NCBI GenBank assembly: GCA_002358975.1
Contig: DEPX01000184.1
Span: forward strand, 1-33,721
Reading direction: 5' to 3'
Source: Micrococcaceae bacterium UBA3381
Lineage (GTDB): Bacteria; Actinomycetota; Actinomycetes; Actinomycetales; Micrococcaceae
Length of the DNA stretch: 33,721 nucleotides
The stretch's first letter is position 1; the number at the start of each line of letters is the position of its first letter. A model generated the notes under the pieces. It was not told where the DNA came from and searched no databases. It was given only the letters and a program-made list of their open reading frames with translations. This document shows, piece after piece, positions 7,676 to 16,636 of this stretch. Both the position numbers and the translations under genes were made by a program.

Positions 7676-8839
7676 ATGACCCGGCGAATATTGATATTGG
7701 CTCATACTGGACGCCAAGAAGCGATGCAATCTGCGCTGCGGGCCATTGATTTACTGCGAGCAGCAGGACTAACTCCTGTTATGCTTGCCCACGATACAGC
7801 CCTGCTGCATGAAGCTATCCACAACGGTGTGCTGTCAGCAAATGGGTTGACAATCGAAAGTATTGATACTCAGTCATCCTTGCATGCTGTGGAACTTGGC
7901 ATGGTCCTTGGCGGCGACGGCTCTGTGCTTCGAGCCGCCGAGATGGTTCGAGAATCTGATCTGCCACTAATGGCTGTCAACCTTGGCCATGTGGGCTTTC
8001 TGGCTGAAGCTGAACAAGCCGATTTGGAACGTGCTGTAGCTTCCATTGTTCATAAGGACTACAAAGTAGAAGAACGGATGGCTATCGATGTCAAAGTTCT
8101 CGTTGGCAAACATTTAGTTGCTCATACGTGGGCACTTAACGAAGCTTCGGTTGAAAAATCAAACCGCGAACGCATGCTTGAAGTCGTTATCGGAGTAGAT
8201 GAGCGTCCTATTTCATCATTCGGATGCGATGGTGTCGTCATGGCTACTCCCACCGGTTCGACGGCCTACGCTTTTTCAGGTGGCGGGCCTATCGTTTGGC
8301 CTGAAGTCCAAGCTATGCTCATGGTACCGCTATCGGCTCATGCTCTGTTTGCCAGGCCGATGGTGGTATCGCCTGAATCAGTAATCTCGGTTGATGTTTT
8401 GCAACGTACCAATGAATCGGGAGTGCTATGGTGCGATGGCCGCCGCACAGTTGATTTGCCAGCCGGCGCACGTATTGAAGTGACCCGTTCGGCTAGCCCT
8501 GTGAAACTTGCCCGGTTGGCTATGACTCCATTTTCCGAACGTTTGGTCCGCAAATTCGATTTACCTACAGACGGCTGGAGAGGCACGATCACAGACCAAG
8601 ATCGGGCAGCCATGCAACGACGCAAACAGGCTCAACGAAGTGAAGAGCACTGGCACCAAACTTTGGCCGATTCTCACGGTATACGTATCGTAGAACCACA
8701 TCACGCGGCTCCAAGACCTGAAGTAGTCCCACCGGTAACCACGCCAGTACCGGTGGTAACTAAGGAAGATGAAGAGGACATCATCCGCTTACCGAATAAG
8801 CGCAGTGAACACGACTATGAGGAACCGAGGCACGACTAA
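7676..8839 (+). CDS. nadK: NAD kinase with long C-terminal tail
   Basis: This 387-aa enzyme would phosphorylate NAD to NADP with ATP or polyphosphate. The GGDGS motif is at residues 79-83, followed by NLGHVGFLAE, LNEASVEK and the glycine-rich DGVVMATPTGSTAYAFSGGG. Family members are about 300 residues long. Here about 75-80 extra residues follow the catalytic domain, first charged and helical, then proline/valine-rich (RPEVVPPVTTPVPVV), then acidic. The start is ATG 7676 behind GAAGGAG. The stop TAA directly abuts the recN start (TAAATG), so the two are coupled. The gene order tlyA-nadK-recN is the usual actinobacterial one. Confidence 0.93.
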   Translation: MTRRILILAHTGRQEAMQSALRAIDLLRAAGLTPVMLAHDTALLHEAIHNGVLSANGLTIESIDTQSSLHAVELGMVLGGDGSVLRAAEMVRESDLPLMAVNLGHVGFLAEAEQADLERAVASIVHKDYKVEERMAIDVKVLVGKHLVAHTWALNEASVEKSNRERMLEVVIGVDERPISSFGCDGVVMATPTGSTAYAFSGGGPIVWPEVQAMLMVPLSAHALFARPMVVSPESVISVDVLQRTNESGVLWCDGRRTVDLPAGARIEVTRSASPVKLARLAMTPFSERLVRKFDLPTDGWRGTITDQDRAAMQRRKQAQRSEEHWHQTLADSHGIRIVEPHHAAPRPEVVPPVTTPVPVVTKEDEEDIIRLPNKRSEHDYEEPRHD

Positions 8840-10558
8840 ATGCTGGAACACCTGTCGATCAATTCTTTGGGCGTCATAGAGGAAACCACCGTTGAGTTTG
8901 ATCCAGGTTTCACCGTCGTGACAGGTGAAACCGGTGCAGGCAAGACCATGGTGGTTACCGCTCTAAACTTATTACTAGGCGCCAGAGCTGATGCCGGGGC
9001 GATCCGGGCAGGCGATGCTAAAGCCACTGTCGAAGCCGGCTTCATACTTGACCCAGGGCATGGTTCCATTACAGCAGCCCAGAATGCTGGTGCGGTCCTA
9101 GACGAAGAAGCCGATGACCGACATCTTGTGGTTACACGCTCGATCACCGCATCGGGTAGTGGCGCACGGTCCCGGGCGACGGCAGGGGGCCGTGGGGTAC
9201 CGGTGGCATTGTTAGCTGAGATTGGTGAACACGCAGTAGCCATCCATGGCCAGTCCGATCAATTGCGACTAAAATCTACCACCGCTCAGCGGCGGGCTTT
9301 AGATGCCTTCGGCGGCAAACCTCTGGCCGAAGCGTTAGTAGATTATCAAGAAACCTACTTCAGCTTGCAGGACGTGTCCAAAGAACTGCAGTCCTTAGTA
9401 ACTCAAGCCCAAGAACGCGCGCTCGAAGCCGAGAACCTCCAACGTAGTTTAGAAGAAATCGATAATGCCAGCATCGAATATCGTGAAGATGAAGATCTGC
9501 AAGAACAGATTAAACGGTTAGAATCTGCCGAAGATTTTCGCAGTGCAGCACAGCTATCCACGACGGCGCTATCAGGCGACGATAACGACCTCAATGCACC
9601 AAGTGCCGAGTCACTGGTCGAGATTGCCCGTCAAGCGATTGGTGACGCTCCGGGTGACCTAGCGGAGCTAACCGAAATTCGTCAGCGCCTAGGTTCAGTG
9701 GCGATTGAACTTGGCGACATTACCGCAGAGATCTCCCAATTCGCAGCAAGCCTAACTGAAGACGGACCGTATGCACTCAACCAAGCCCAATCAAGGTTGG
9801 CTGAGTTAAACCGACTTAAGAAACTCTATGGTCCCGAGCTCACCGATGTTGTGGCATGGGCCGAACAACAGCGACCACGTTTGGATGAGTTGGCTGGGGA
9901 TACGGATCGTATTGAATATCTTACTGAACAAAAACAAAATTTAGCCACTACGCTCAGTGAACAAGGTGCCCGATTGCACAAGTTACGCCAACAGGCTGGG
10001 GCAAAATTGGGGGAACAAGTTACTAAAGAACTTCATGGGTTGCTGATGCCCACGGCTCAATTCTCTGTAGCTGTCGATCCGGCAGAAGCACCCGGCCCTA
10101 ACGGTGCTGACGACATCGCATTACTGTTGCAACCCCACCCAGGTTCTGATCCCAGGCCCCTAGGAAAAGGGGCATCAGGCGGTGAACTTTCCCGCATCAT
10201 GTTGGCGCTAGAAGTTGTTCTGGCCGACACCGACCCGGTTCCTACATTTATTTTCGATGAAATCGACGCCGGCGTAGGAGGCGAAGCAGCCGTGCAAATC
10301 GGAAAACGGCTAGCTAGGTTGGCTACACGAGTCCAAGTAATCGTAGTGACCCATCTACCCCAGGTCGCCGCATTTGCAAATAAGCATGTGCGAGTTAACA
10401 AAGCCCCAAATATCGAAGCCGGCTTCACGACCTCAGATGTAACTGAGCTGACCGGGGAAAGCCGGACCTCAGAGCTAGCACGTATGCTCGCGGGGCATGC
10501 AGACTCAAGCTCGGCACGTGAACACGCTCGCGAACTGCTGGAGACCTCTCAGCCATGA
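8840..10558 (+). CDS. recN: DNA repair protein RecN
   Basis: This 572-aa SMC-like ATPase acts in recombinational repair of double-strand breaks. Walker A is GETGAGKT at residues 29-36. A long coiled-coil region covers roughly residues 150-380, for example LEAENLQRSLEEI and LESAEDFRSAAQL. The ABC signature is GASGGELSRIMLALEVVL, Walker B is TFIFDEIDAGVGGEAA, and the His-switch is VVTHLPQVAAFA. Length is normal. It follows nadK with no gap and overlaps the Nudix gene by 4 nt (ATGA). In related genomes several genes, including pyrG, often sit between recN and the Nudix gene; none is present here. Confidence 0.95.
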   Translation: MLEHLSINSLGVIEETTVEFDPGFTVVTGETGAGKTMVVTALNLLLGARADAGAIRAGDAKATVEAGFILDPGHGSITAAQNAGAVLDEEADDRHLVVTRSITASGSGARSRATAGGRGVPVALLAEIGEHAVAIHGQSDQLRLKSTTAQRRALDAFGGKPLAEALVDYQETYFSLQDVSKELQSLVTQAQERALEAENLQRSLEEIDNASIEYREDEDLQEQIKRLESAEDFRSAAQLSTTALSGDDNDLNAPSAESLVEIARQAIGDAPGDLAELTEIRQRLGSVAIELGDITAEISQFAASLTEDGPYALNQAQSRLAELNRLKKLYGPELTDVVAWAEQQRPRLDELAGDTDRIEYLTEQKQNLATTLSEQGARLHKLRQQAGAKLGEQVTKELHGLLMPTAQFSVAVDPAEAPGPNGADDIALLLQPHPGSDPRPLGKGASGGELSRIMLALEVVLADTDPVPTFIFDEIDAGVGGEAAVQIGKRLARLATRVQVIVVTHLPQVAAFANKHVRVNKAPNIEAGFTTSDVTELTGESRTSELARMLAGHADSSSAREHARELLETSQP

Positions 10559-11166
10559 CACACAAATCCATCAAAGACACTGACCGAACCGTCACCATAG
10601 AACAACACCAGACTGTATTCCGTGGTGCCATCTGGGATGTCCAGCGCGATACCTTCACGATCGGGGACACCGATGATCCCATGACGCGGGAGTACATTCA
10701 ACACCCGGGAGCGGTAGCTATCGTGGCCGTTGACCAGCAACAAAGGATAATTCTGATTAACCAATATCGGCACCCGGTTGGTCAGGATTGCTGGGAAATC
10801 CCCGCGGGCCTATGTGACGTCCCTGGTGAGACCCAACTGCGCACAGCACAACGCGAATTAGCTGAAGAAGCCGACTTGGCCGCTCAGGATTGGTCCATAC
10901 TCATCGATCATTATCCTTCCAGTGGCTCATCAGCCGAAGCCATCCGAATCTTTTTAGCCCAAGATCTCTACCCGGTTCCACAGGCAAAGCGACATCAACG
11001 AATCGACGAGGAAGCTCACTTGACTATTCATCGAGTCCCGCTCAATGAAGTACTCGAAGCAGTCCTTGACGGCCGGATTCGGAACAGTAATGCAGTCGCT
11101 GGTGTGATGGCATCCCACCTGGTATTGAACTCAGCACAGCAGCCCCGCTCAACTGAAGCATCCTAG
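10555..11166 (+). CDS. Nudix hydrolase, ADP-ribose pyrophosphatase-like
   Basis: This 203-aa cytosolic Nudix enzyme probably cleaves ADP-ribose or a similar nucleoside diphosphate sugar. The Nudix box covers GLCDVPGETQLRTAQREL and EEADL. The metal-binding RExxEE core is intact. The usual Gly near the end of the box is Asp (EEADL), and one extra residue lies between the first Gly and the Glu, as in Rv1700-type enzymes. The ATPase-type IPAG just before the box fits ADPRases. It overlaps recN by 4 nt and lies 7 nt before xerD. Substrate specificity is inferred from the family and the position next to xerD. Confidence 0.88.
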   Translation: MTHKSIKDTDRTVTIEQHQTVFRGAIWDVQRDTFTIGDTDDPMTREYIQHPGAVAIVAVDQQQRIILINQYRHPVGQDCWEIPAGLCDVPGETQLRTAQRELAEEADLAAQDWSILIDHYPSSGSSAEAIRIFLAQDLYPVPQAKRHQRIDEEAHLTIHRVPLNEVLEAVLDGRIRNSNAVAGVMASHLVLNSAQQPRSTEAS

Positions 11167-11173
11167 GATATCG

Positions 11174-12133
11174 ATGTCTGCGCCCGAGATCGACATTCCT
11201 GAAGAACTTGAAATCCAAGTCACTGCCTACCTGAACCATTTGGTGATAGAACGTGGCCTGGCTGATAACACAATGGCAGCCTACCGCCGTGACCTCAACC
11301 GGTATCTGACATACCTCGCCCAGGAACATGTACGTGACCCGAAAGAAATCACTGCGTATCATGTCACTGGATTCCTTCAGGCCCTCAGCTCGGGCAGTCA
11401 CCATATGGGACAACTGGCTGAAAGTTCAGTCAACCGGATCCTCATTGCTGCCCGAGGTTGGCACCGTTTTATGCATTTAGAAAACCTCACTGAAACTAAC
11501 CCCGCCGCCGATATTAAACCCCCTAAAACTGGTCAGTACTTGCCAGATGGTCTCACCATCGACCAAGTCGCTCAACTCTTGGGCACCCCGCCAGCTGATA
11601 CCGCCTCGGGGCTTCGAGATCGTGCACTGATGGAACTGTTGTACGCTACTGGCGCTCGCATCACGGAAGCCGTTGGGCTCGATGTTGACGATATCATCGG
11701 ATTGGAAGATGAGTCCGGTAGTTTTGTTGTGCGTTTGTTTGGCAAAGGATCAAAAGAACGTATCGTGCCGTTGGGCTCCTGCGCTGTAGACGCGCTGAAC
11801 GCCTATCTAGTTCGGGGGCGGCCCCAGTTAGCCACTGGCGGCAGCGGTTCACCCGGCTTATTTTTGAACCGTTTCGGAGGGCGCATTTCTCGTCAAACAG
11901 GGTGGAATGCTATTAAACAGGCTGCGGAAACCGCGAAGATCACCGAAGATATTTCTCCACACACGCTGCGGCATTCTTTTGCGACACATTTATTACAAGG
12001 CGGGGCAGATGTCAGGGTCGTTCAAGAATTGCTGGGGCACGCATCAGTGACCACGACCCAAATTTACACCCACGTCACAGCTGATACACTTCGAGAGGTA
12101 TTCGCCTACGCACATCCCCGTGCGGGTGGTTAA
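11174..12133 (+). CDS. xerD: Tyrosine recombinase XerD
   Basis: This 319-aa recombinase resolves chromosome dimers at dif together with XerC and FtsK. The N-terminal SAM-like core-binding domain is at about residues 8-100 (YLNHLVIERGLADNTMAAYR). The catalytic domain shows the Arg in ATGARITEA, the Lys in GKGSKERIVP, and HTLRHSFATHLL. It also shows the His in LLGHASVTTT and the nucleophilic Tyr in IYTHV. Length and context (Nudix-xerD-parA-scpAB) match the standard chromosomal XerD, not a mobile-element integrase. It ends its unit; I see no clear terminator before parA. Confidence 0.93.
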   Translation: MSAPEIDIPEELEIQVTAYLNHLVIERGLADNTMAAYRRDLNRYLTYLAQEHVRDPKEITAYHVTGFLQALSSGSHHMGQLAESSVNRILIAARGWHRFMHLENLTETNPAADIKPPKTGQYLPDGLTIDQVAQLLGTPPADTASGLRDRALMELLYATGARITEAVGLDVDDIIGLEDESGSFVVRLFGKGSKERIVPLGSCAVDALNAYLVRGRPQLATGGSGSPGLFLNRFGGRISRQTGWNAIKQAAETAKITEDISPHTLRHSFATHLLQGGADVRVVQELLGHASVTTTQIYTHVTADTLREVFAYAHPRAGG

Positions 12134-12305
12134 TCCACACTTTCAGGTTTGACTTTAAACTTTAAGGCTCGCCGAGAAAACACCCAATTTGTCTGGCTCG
12201 TCTGCTAGCGACCAATACACTAGAGATGCAACCGGATAAACGTTGTTTTTCTACACACTAAGAGGATTGCCCCAAGTTACGTAGCGGTCAGGAGTTTCAA
12301 ACATC

Positions 12306-13199
12306 GTGAATGACGCCAGCCAACAACCACGTCCTGTGATGATGATTACCGGAGATCCGGTTATTGGACCCACCGGGCGGCCAAAACACGAATTTCCCGT
12401 GCCATCGGCATTAGAATCCCACGGTCCCGCACGTATCATCGCACTCGTGAACCAAAAAGGTGGCGTTGGAAAAACCACTTCATCGGTCAATCTGGGAGCC
12501 GCGCTGGCCGACTATGGTCGCAAAGTCCTTATGGTCGACTTCGATCCGCAAGGTGCATTATCTGCAGGATTCGGAACCAACCCGCACGAAATGGACCTGA
12601 CCGTTTACAACGTGCTGATGGAACGCGACGTTCACGTTACCGACGCCATTTTGAAAACCGAAGATGAAAATGTTGACTTGCTACCGGCCAATATTGACTT
12701 GTCTGCTGCTGAGGTTCAACTCGTCAACGAGGTAGCTCGCGAACAAGTCTTAGCTCGAGCTTTACGCCCTGTCATCGAAGACTACGACGTCATTATTATC
12801 GACTGCCAACCATCACTGGGGTTACTGACAGTCAATGCCTTAGCAGCTGCTCATGGTGTAATCATCCCTTTGACCGCCGAATTCTTCGCGCTACGCGCCG
12901 TTGCCCTACTAGTCGAAACTATCGAGAAGGTCCAAGACCGCATCAACCCAGACCTTGTCATCGACGGTGTGTTAGCAACCATGGTCGACGCGCGGACACT
13001 GCACTCGAAAGAAGTCATCGGTCGACTCGTTGAGGCATTTGGGGACAAAGTTTTTGAAACGGTCATAAACCGATCAATTAAATTTGCTGATGCCACCGTT
13101 GCGGCAGAACCGATCACCGCATTCGCTCCACGACACGCCGGTGCCAAAAATTATCGTCAACTTGCTTGCGAGCTTATCAGCCGCGGCGGAGCACCGTGA
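12306..13199 (+). CDS. ParA/Soj-family ATPase heading the scpAB operon
   Basis: This 297-aa ParA-type ATPase has a deviant Walker A, KGGVGKTT, at residues 51-58. VLMVDFDPQGALSAGFG and VIIIDCQPSLGLLTVNAL follow as the switch and Walker B regions. A 40-residue proline-rich N-terminal extension precedes the ATPase domain. It sits directly upstream of scpA with a GTGA overlap, as in Rv1708-Rv1710, and there is no parB beside it. It is therefore more likely a condensin-linked ParA homologue than the canonical parAB partner, which normally lies near oriC. GTG 12306 is the likely start, with AGGAG about 11-12 nt upstream. The true start could be further inside the extension. Confidence 0.88.
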   Translation: MNDASQQPRPVMMITGDPVIGPTGRPKHEFPVPSALESHGPARIIALVNQKGGVGKTTSSVNLGAALADYGRKVLMVDFDPQGALSAGFGTNPHEMDLTVYNVLMERDVHVTDAILKTEDENVDLLPANIDLSAAEVQLVNEVAREQVLARALRPVIEDYDVIIIDCQPSLGLLTVNALAAAHGVIIPLTAEFFALRAVALLVETIEKVQDRINPDLVIDGVLATMVDARTLHSKEVIGRLVEAFGDKVFETVINRSIKFADATVAAEPITAFAPRHAGAKNYRQLACELISRGGAP

Positions 13200-13990
13200 G
13201 CCGAACAGCTACATCGCAGCTCAGCGAGGAATATTCGAGTGAACATGCCGGTTTTGAACTTGCGTTGACCAATTTCTCAGGGCCATTCGACCTCTTGCTT
13301 TCGCTGATTGCCCGACGCCGAATGGACGTCACTGAAATTGCCCTTGCAGAAGTTACCGACGAGTTCTTGGCATATGTTGCCACGTTAGACACAACGGAAC
13401 AGGTATTAGAACACTCCACATCATTTATGGTTGTTGCCGCTACGTTATTAGAACTCAAAACCGCGCGCTTACTGCCTGCCGGCATCAGCGATACTTCCGA
13501 AGAAATGGCGCTGCTAGAAGAGCGGGACTTATTGTTTGCACGCTTATTGCAGTACCGTGCATTTAAACAAGCCGCTGGTATGCTTCAGCAACGTATTAAA
13601 AACCAAGAGGCGATGTTCGCACGGCAAGCAGGCCCGGAACCGCAATACGCCAACCTGTTGCCGGAGCTGATTTTCGACCTAAGTGCAAAAGACTTCGCGG
13701 AATTGGCTCAAGGGGTATTTGAAAGATACGCTAGCGAACCTGACGAAGTTGCTACCCAACATCTGCATGCTCCAGTAGTATCAGTTAATGAACAAGTGGC
13801 GGTCATGACGCGTAGGGTCCAAGAAGCTGGCCAACTGACGTTTACCCAACTAATCATCGATGCAACAACGACTATGGTTGTCGTTGTACGACTCCTAGGG
13901 CTATTGATTATGTACCGGGATCAACTCATTGACTGGCGTCAAGAGGCTCCACTCAGTGAAATCACGGTGTATTGGTTAAACGCAGCATGA
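13196..13990 (+). CDS. scpA: Segregation and condensation protein A
   Basis: This 264-aa kleisin subunit of the Smc-ScpAB condensin holds the SMC heads together and recruits ScpB. The typical N-terminal pattern FELALTNFSGPFDLLLSLIARR and the following RMDVTEIALAEVTDEFL are visible. The start is GTG 13196, overlapping the parA stop (GTGA), because an upstream in-frame start at 13166 lies inside parA. The C-terminal winged-helix part includes TFTQLIIDATTTMVVVVRLL. It overlaps scpB by 4 nt (ATGA). Confidence 0.93.
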   Translation: MSRTATSQLSEEYSSEHAGFELALTNFSGPFDLLLSLIARRRMDVTEIALAEVTDEFLAYVATLDTTEQVLEHSTSFMVVAATLLELKTARLLPAGISDTSEEMALLEERDLLFARLLQYRAFKQAAGMLQQRIKNQEAMFARQAGPEPQYANLLPELIFDLSAKDFAELAQGVFERYASEPDEVATQHLHAPVVSVNEQVAVMTRRVQEAGQLTFTQLIIDATTTMVVVVRLLGLLIMYRDQLIDWRQEAPLSEITVYWLNAA

Positions 13991-14562
13991 TTAGTCGCTA
14001 TCAGTCGGAATTGTTTACTCAGCTTGAAGCAATTTTAATGGTTTCAGACGAACCCGTTACTCTCGAACAGTTGCGCAGCGCTCTTGACCGGTCAACTGAA
14101 GAACTGGAAGCCACTTTATTGGCTATCCAACGCGACTACGATGGTGAAACCTCCGGGATGTGTCGCGGTTTTCAGCTTCGTCACGTTGCCGGCGGATGGC
14201 GCCTATATACTCGTGCTGAGCACGCAGAAGTTATCCAATCCTTCATGCTGCAAGGCACAACGCAAAAACTCAGCCAGGCAGGACTGGAAGCCTTGGCTGT
14301 AATTGCTTACCTACAGCCCGCTACGCGATCAAAAGTTGCCCAAATTCGGGGCGTGAGCTCAGATTCTGTTGTTAAAACTCTTTTGACCAGGGGGCTCATT
14401 GCCGAGGCAGGGGTGGAAGAACTTACTGGAGCGGTACGCTATACGACAACGGATGATTTTTTAGAATTGCTTGGGCTAAACTCTATCGAAGAATTACCAA
14501 AGATATCCCCGCTGTTGCCTGGGGTAGCTGAAGCCAGTGAACTGGCAGAAAGTCAGGAGTAG
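13987..14562 (+). CDS. scpB: Segregation and condensation protein B
   Basis: This 191-aa double winged-helix subunit of Smc-ScpAB binds ScpA. Recognisable parts are the N-terminal LFTQLEAILMVSDEPVTLEQ and the central LSQAGLEALAVIAYLQPATR and RGVSSDSVVKTLLTRGLIAE. The last block is the most conserved part of the family. The start is ATG 13987 in the ATGA overlap with scpA; the upstream in-frame ATG 13972 lies inside scpA and is less likely. It ends 2 nt before rluB. Confidence 0.93.
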   Translation: MISRYQSELFTQLEAILMVSDEPVTLEQLRSALDRSTEELEATLLAIQRDYDGETSGMCRGFQLRHVAGGWRLYTRAEHAEVIQSFMLQGTTQKLSQAGLEALAVIAYLQPATRSKVAQIRGVSSDSVVKTLLTRGLIAEAGVEELTGAVRYTTTDDFLELLGLNSIEELPKISPLLPGVAEASELAESQE

Positions 14563-14564
14563 CC

Positions 14565-15464
14565 ATGACATCCCGCAAGCCGAGAGGCTCCGGACACCGT
14601 AATCGCACACCAAAATCGGGTCGCCGAGGCGGTCCTTTTTCCGGTGCCGAATATGATCGTAATTATGGGCCGGTTGACCGCAGCCAATACCGTAAAAAAG
14701 GTAAAGGACAAGGCAAAAAGTCTCGTCAACATGTGCCTGAAGGTGAACGCTTGCAAAAGGTTATTGCCGCAGCCGGTATCGCTTCCCGGCGCGTTGCCGA
14801 AGACTTAATTACCGAGGGACGAGTTGAGGTTAACGACGATGTCGTCACCGCGTTGGGTACGCGCGTTGATCCATCGCATGATGTAATTTTTGTGGACGGC
14901 ATCCGGGTAAATACCAGACCAGAAAGCGTCTATTATGCTTTTAACAAGCCCCGCGGTGTTATTTCCACGATGTCTGATCCCAAAGGTCGGCCTTGTATTG
15001 CAGACTTCGTAGACACCACTGATACTCGACTCTTTCATATTGGGCGTTTAGATAATGAAACTGAAGGCCTCCTGTTGCTGACCAATGACGGTGAATTAGC
15101 AAACCGGTTATCACACCCTAGCTACGAGGTACCTAAAACTTATCTAGTACAAGTTAAAGGGCCAATGCGCCGTGGTGTTGGTGAAGAATTGCGTGCCGGT
15201 ATTGAACTTGAAGAAGATGGACTCATATCTGTCGATTCCTTCCGTGTCGTAGACTCCACACCTGGACACCTGCTTTGTGAGGTGGTTATCCACACCGGCC
15301 AAAACCGTGTAGTCCGCCGTTTGATGAAAGCTGTTGGATATCCTGTGCAACGGCTTGTTCGTGTGGCCCATGGTCCGATTATCTTAGGCGATCAGCGCCA
15401 GGGCTCAATTCGTCAGTTAAACTCCCAAGAGGTGGGTCATTTGATGGCGACGGTGGGGTTATGA
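14565..15464 (+). CDS. rluB: Pseudouridine synthase RluB/RsuA family
   Basis: This 299-aa rRNA pseudouridine synthase probably modifies 23S rRNA near position 2605. An S4 domain lies at about residues 60-110 (ERLQKVIAAAGIASRRVAED). The catalytic domain has FNKPRGVIST and the catalytic Asp163 in GRLDNETEGLLLL. NRVVRRLMKAVGYPV is near the C-terminus. The first 58 residues are a basic, glycine-rich disordered tail that probably adds RNA affinity; such tails are common in actinobacterial RluB. It overlaps tyrA by 4 nt. The exact target base is inferred from the family. Confidence 0.92.
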   Translation: MTSRKPRGSGHRNRTPKSGRRGGPFSGAEYDRNYGPVDRSQYRKKGKGQGKKSRQHVPEGERLQKVIAAAGIASRRVAEDLITEGRVEVNDDVVTALGTRVDPSHDVIFVDGIRVNTRPESVYYAFNKPRGVISTMSDPKGRPCIADFVDTTDTRLFHIGRLDNETEGLLLLTNDGELANRLSHPSYEVPKTYLVQVKGPMRRGVGEELRAGIELEEDGLISVDSFRVVDSTPGHLLCEVVIHTGQNRVVRRLMKAVGYPVQRLVRVAHGPIILGDQRQGSIRQLNSQEVGHLMATVGL

Positions 15465-16636
15465 CGACGCCCCGATTCTCCCGCACAGAGATCGTCGATA
15501 CTGCTTCATTAGCTGCAGCAACCGAATCGATTTCCAAGCATCACACAATTCGTCAACCTGCCTTGATTATTGGGACAGGGCTGTTGGGCGCCTCTATAGG
15601 GTTAGGACTGCGTGCAGCAGGCATCGATGTGTTGCTGAGCGATCCCTCGCCGTCTGCACAAGGAGTGGCAGAAGATATCGGAGCAGGACGTGTCCTAGGC
15701 GATGGAGACGAACCGGGAACGGTTATTGTGGCTGCACCACCGGATGTAACTGCTGAAGAAGTTATTACCGCCTTACAGCATTGGCCCAATGCAGTGGTCC
15801 TGGATATCGCTTCGGTCAAGACCACTATTGCCCACGCCGTATCCGTTGGCGTTACAACTGGTCGAATTAGCCAACACGATTCCCAACGGTACATCGGCAC
15901 ACACCCGATGGCCGGTAGAGAACGTTCAGGCCCGGTTGCTGCACGAGGCGAATTATTTACTGCGGCACCCTGGGTTTTGTGCACGACTGACTTGACGCCT
16001 CAATACGTCATTAATACTGCCTCCGATGTTGCGCGACTATTGGGTGCCACCATCTACCATATGACTCCAGCGCAACATGATGCTGCAGTCGCCCAGATCA
16101 GTCATCTGCCCCAAATTGCTGCGTCCTTACTGGCATCACGGCTGCAAGATACATCGGCCCAAGCCTTACAATTGGCTGGTAACGGTCTGCGAGACACCAC
16201 ACGAATTGCGGCATCGGATGGTGGCCTCTGGGTCCAAATATTGACTGCCAATGCCGAACAAATCCTGCCAGAACTACACGGCATGAAAGCTGACCTTGAC
16301 CGGTTAATTCAAACTTTGAGTCAGCCGTTTGCTTCAGGCTCTCGGCTTGACGTCGCCCAATTAATGCATGAAGGCAACCGGGGCCAGGCCCGCATACCGG
16401 GTAAACACGGAGGACCGGCCGAAGCATTTGCTATGGTTACTGTTTTAGTTGACGACACGCCTGGAGCAATAGTTTCCGCACTGCAGGCGGTGGCCGACGC
16501 CGGGGTGAACGTGGAAGACTTGAGAATGGATCACTCATCCGGTTACCAAGTCGGTATGCTAGAAATCGCTGTGGTTCCTGGTCATAAACAGCATCTCGTC
16601 GATTCATTGACCAGTCTTGGATGGAAGGTACTTTAA
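15461..16636 (+). CDS. tyrA: Prephenate dehydrogenase with C-terminal ACT domain
   Basis: This 391-aa enzyme would convert prephenate to 4-hydroxyphenylpyruvate with NAD in tyrosine synthesis. The nucleotide-binding site is IGTGLLGASIG at about residues 37-47. The catalytic His is in the GTHPMAGRERSG motif. HDAAVAQISHLPQ marks the helical dimer domain. Residues about 325-391 form an ACT domain (MVTVLVDDTPGAIVSALQAV), the likely site of tyrosine feedback. It overlaps rluB by 4 nt and cmk by 1 nt (TAATG). The pathway links it to the DAHP synthase at 31505, but I see no shared regulatory site. Confidence 0.92.
   Translation: MTTPRFSRTEIVDTASLAAATESISKHHTIRQPALIIGTGLLGASIGLGLRAAGIDVLLSDPSPSAQGVAEDIGAGRVLGDGDEPGTVIVAAPPDVTAEEVITALQHWPNAVVLDIASVKTTIAHAVSVGVTTGRISQHDSQRYIGTHPMAGRERSGPVAARGELFTAAPWVLCTTDLTPQYVINTASDVARLLGATIYHMTPAQHDAAVAQISHLPQIAASLLASRLQDTSAQALQLAGNGLRDTTRIAASDGGLWVQILTANAEQILPELHGMKADLDRLIQTLSQPFASGSRLDVAQLMHEGNRGQARIPGKHGGPAEAFAMVTVLVDDTPGAIVSALQAVADAGVNVEDLRMDHSSGYQVGMLEIAVVPGHKQHLVDSLTSLGWKVL

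Noticed and set aside
12306..13199. ParA here taken as part of a chromosomal parABS locus.
   Set aside because: There is no parB next to it, and I found no TGTTTCACGTGAAACA-like parS site in the window. The scpAB linkage fits the Rv1708 type.
15553..15984. Minus-strand ORF of 143 codons inside tyrA.
   Set aside because: It is an antisense shadow of a well-supported prephenate dehydrogenase with all motifs in place.
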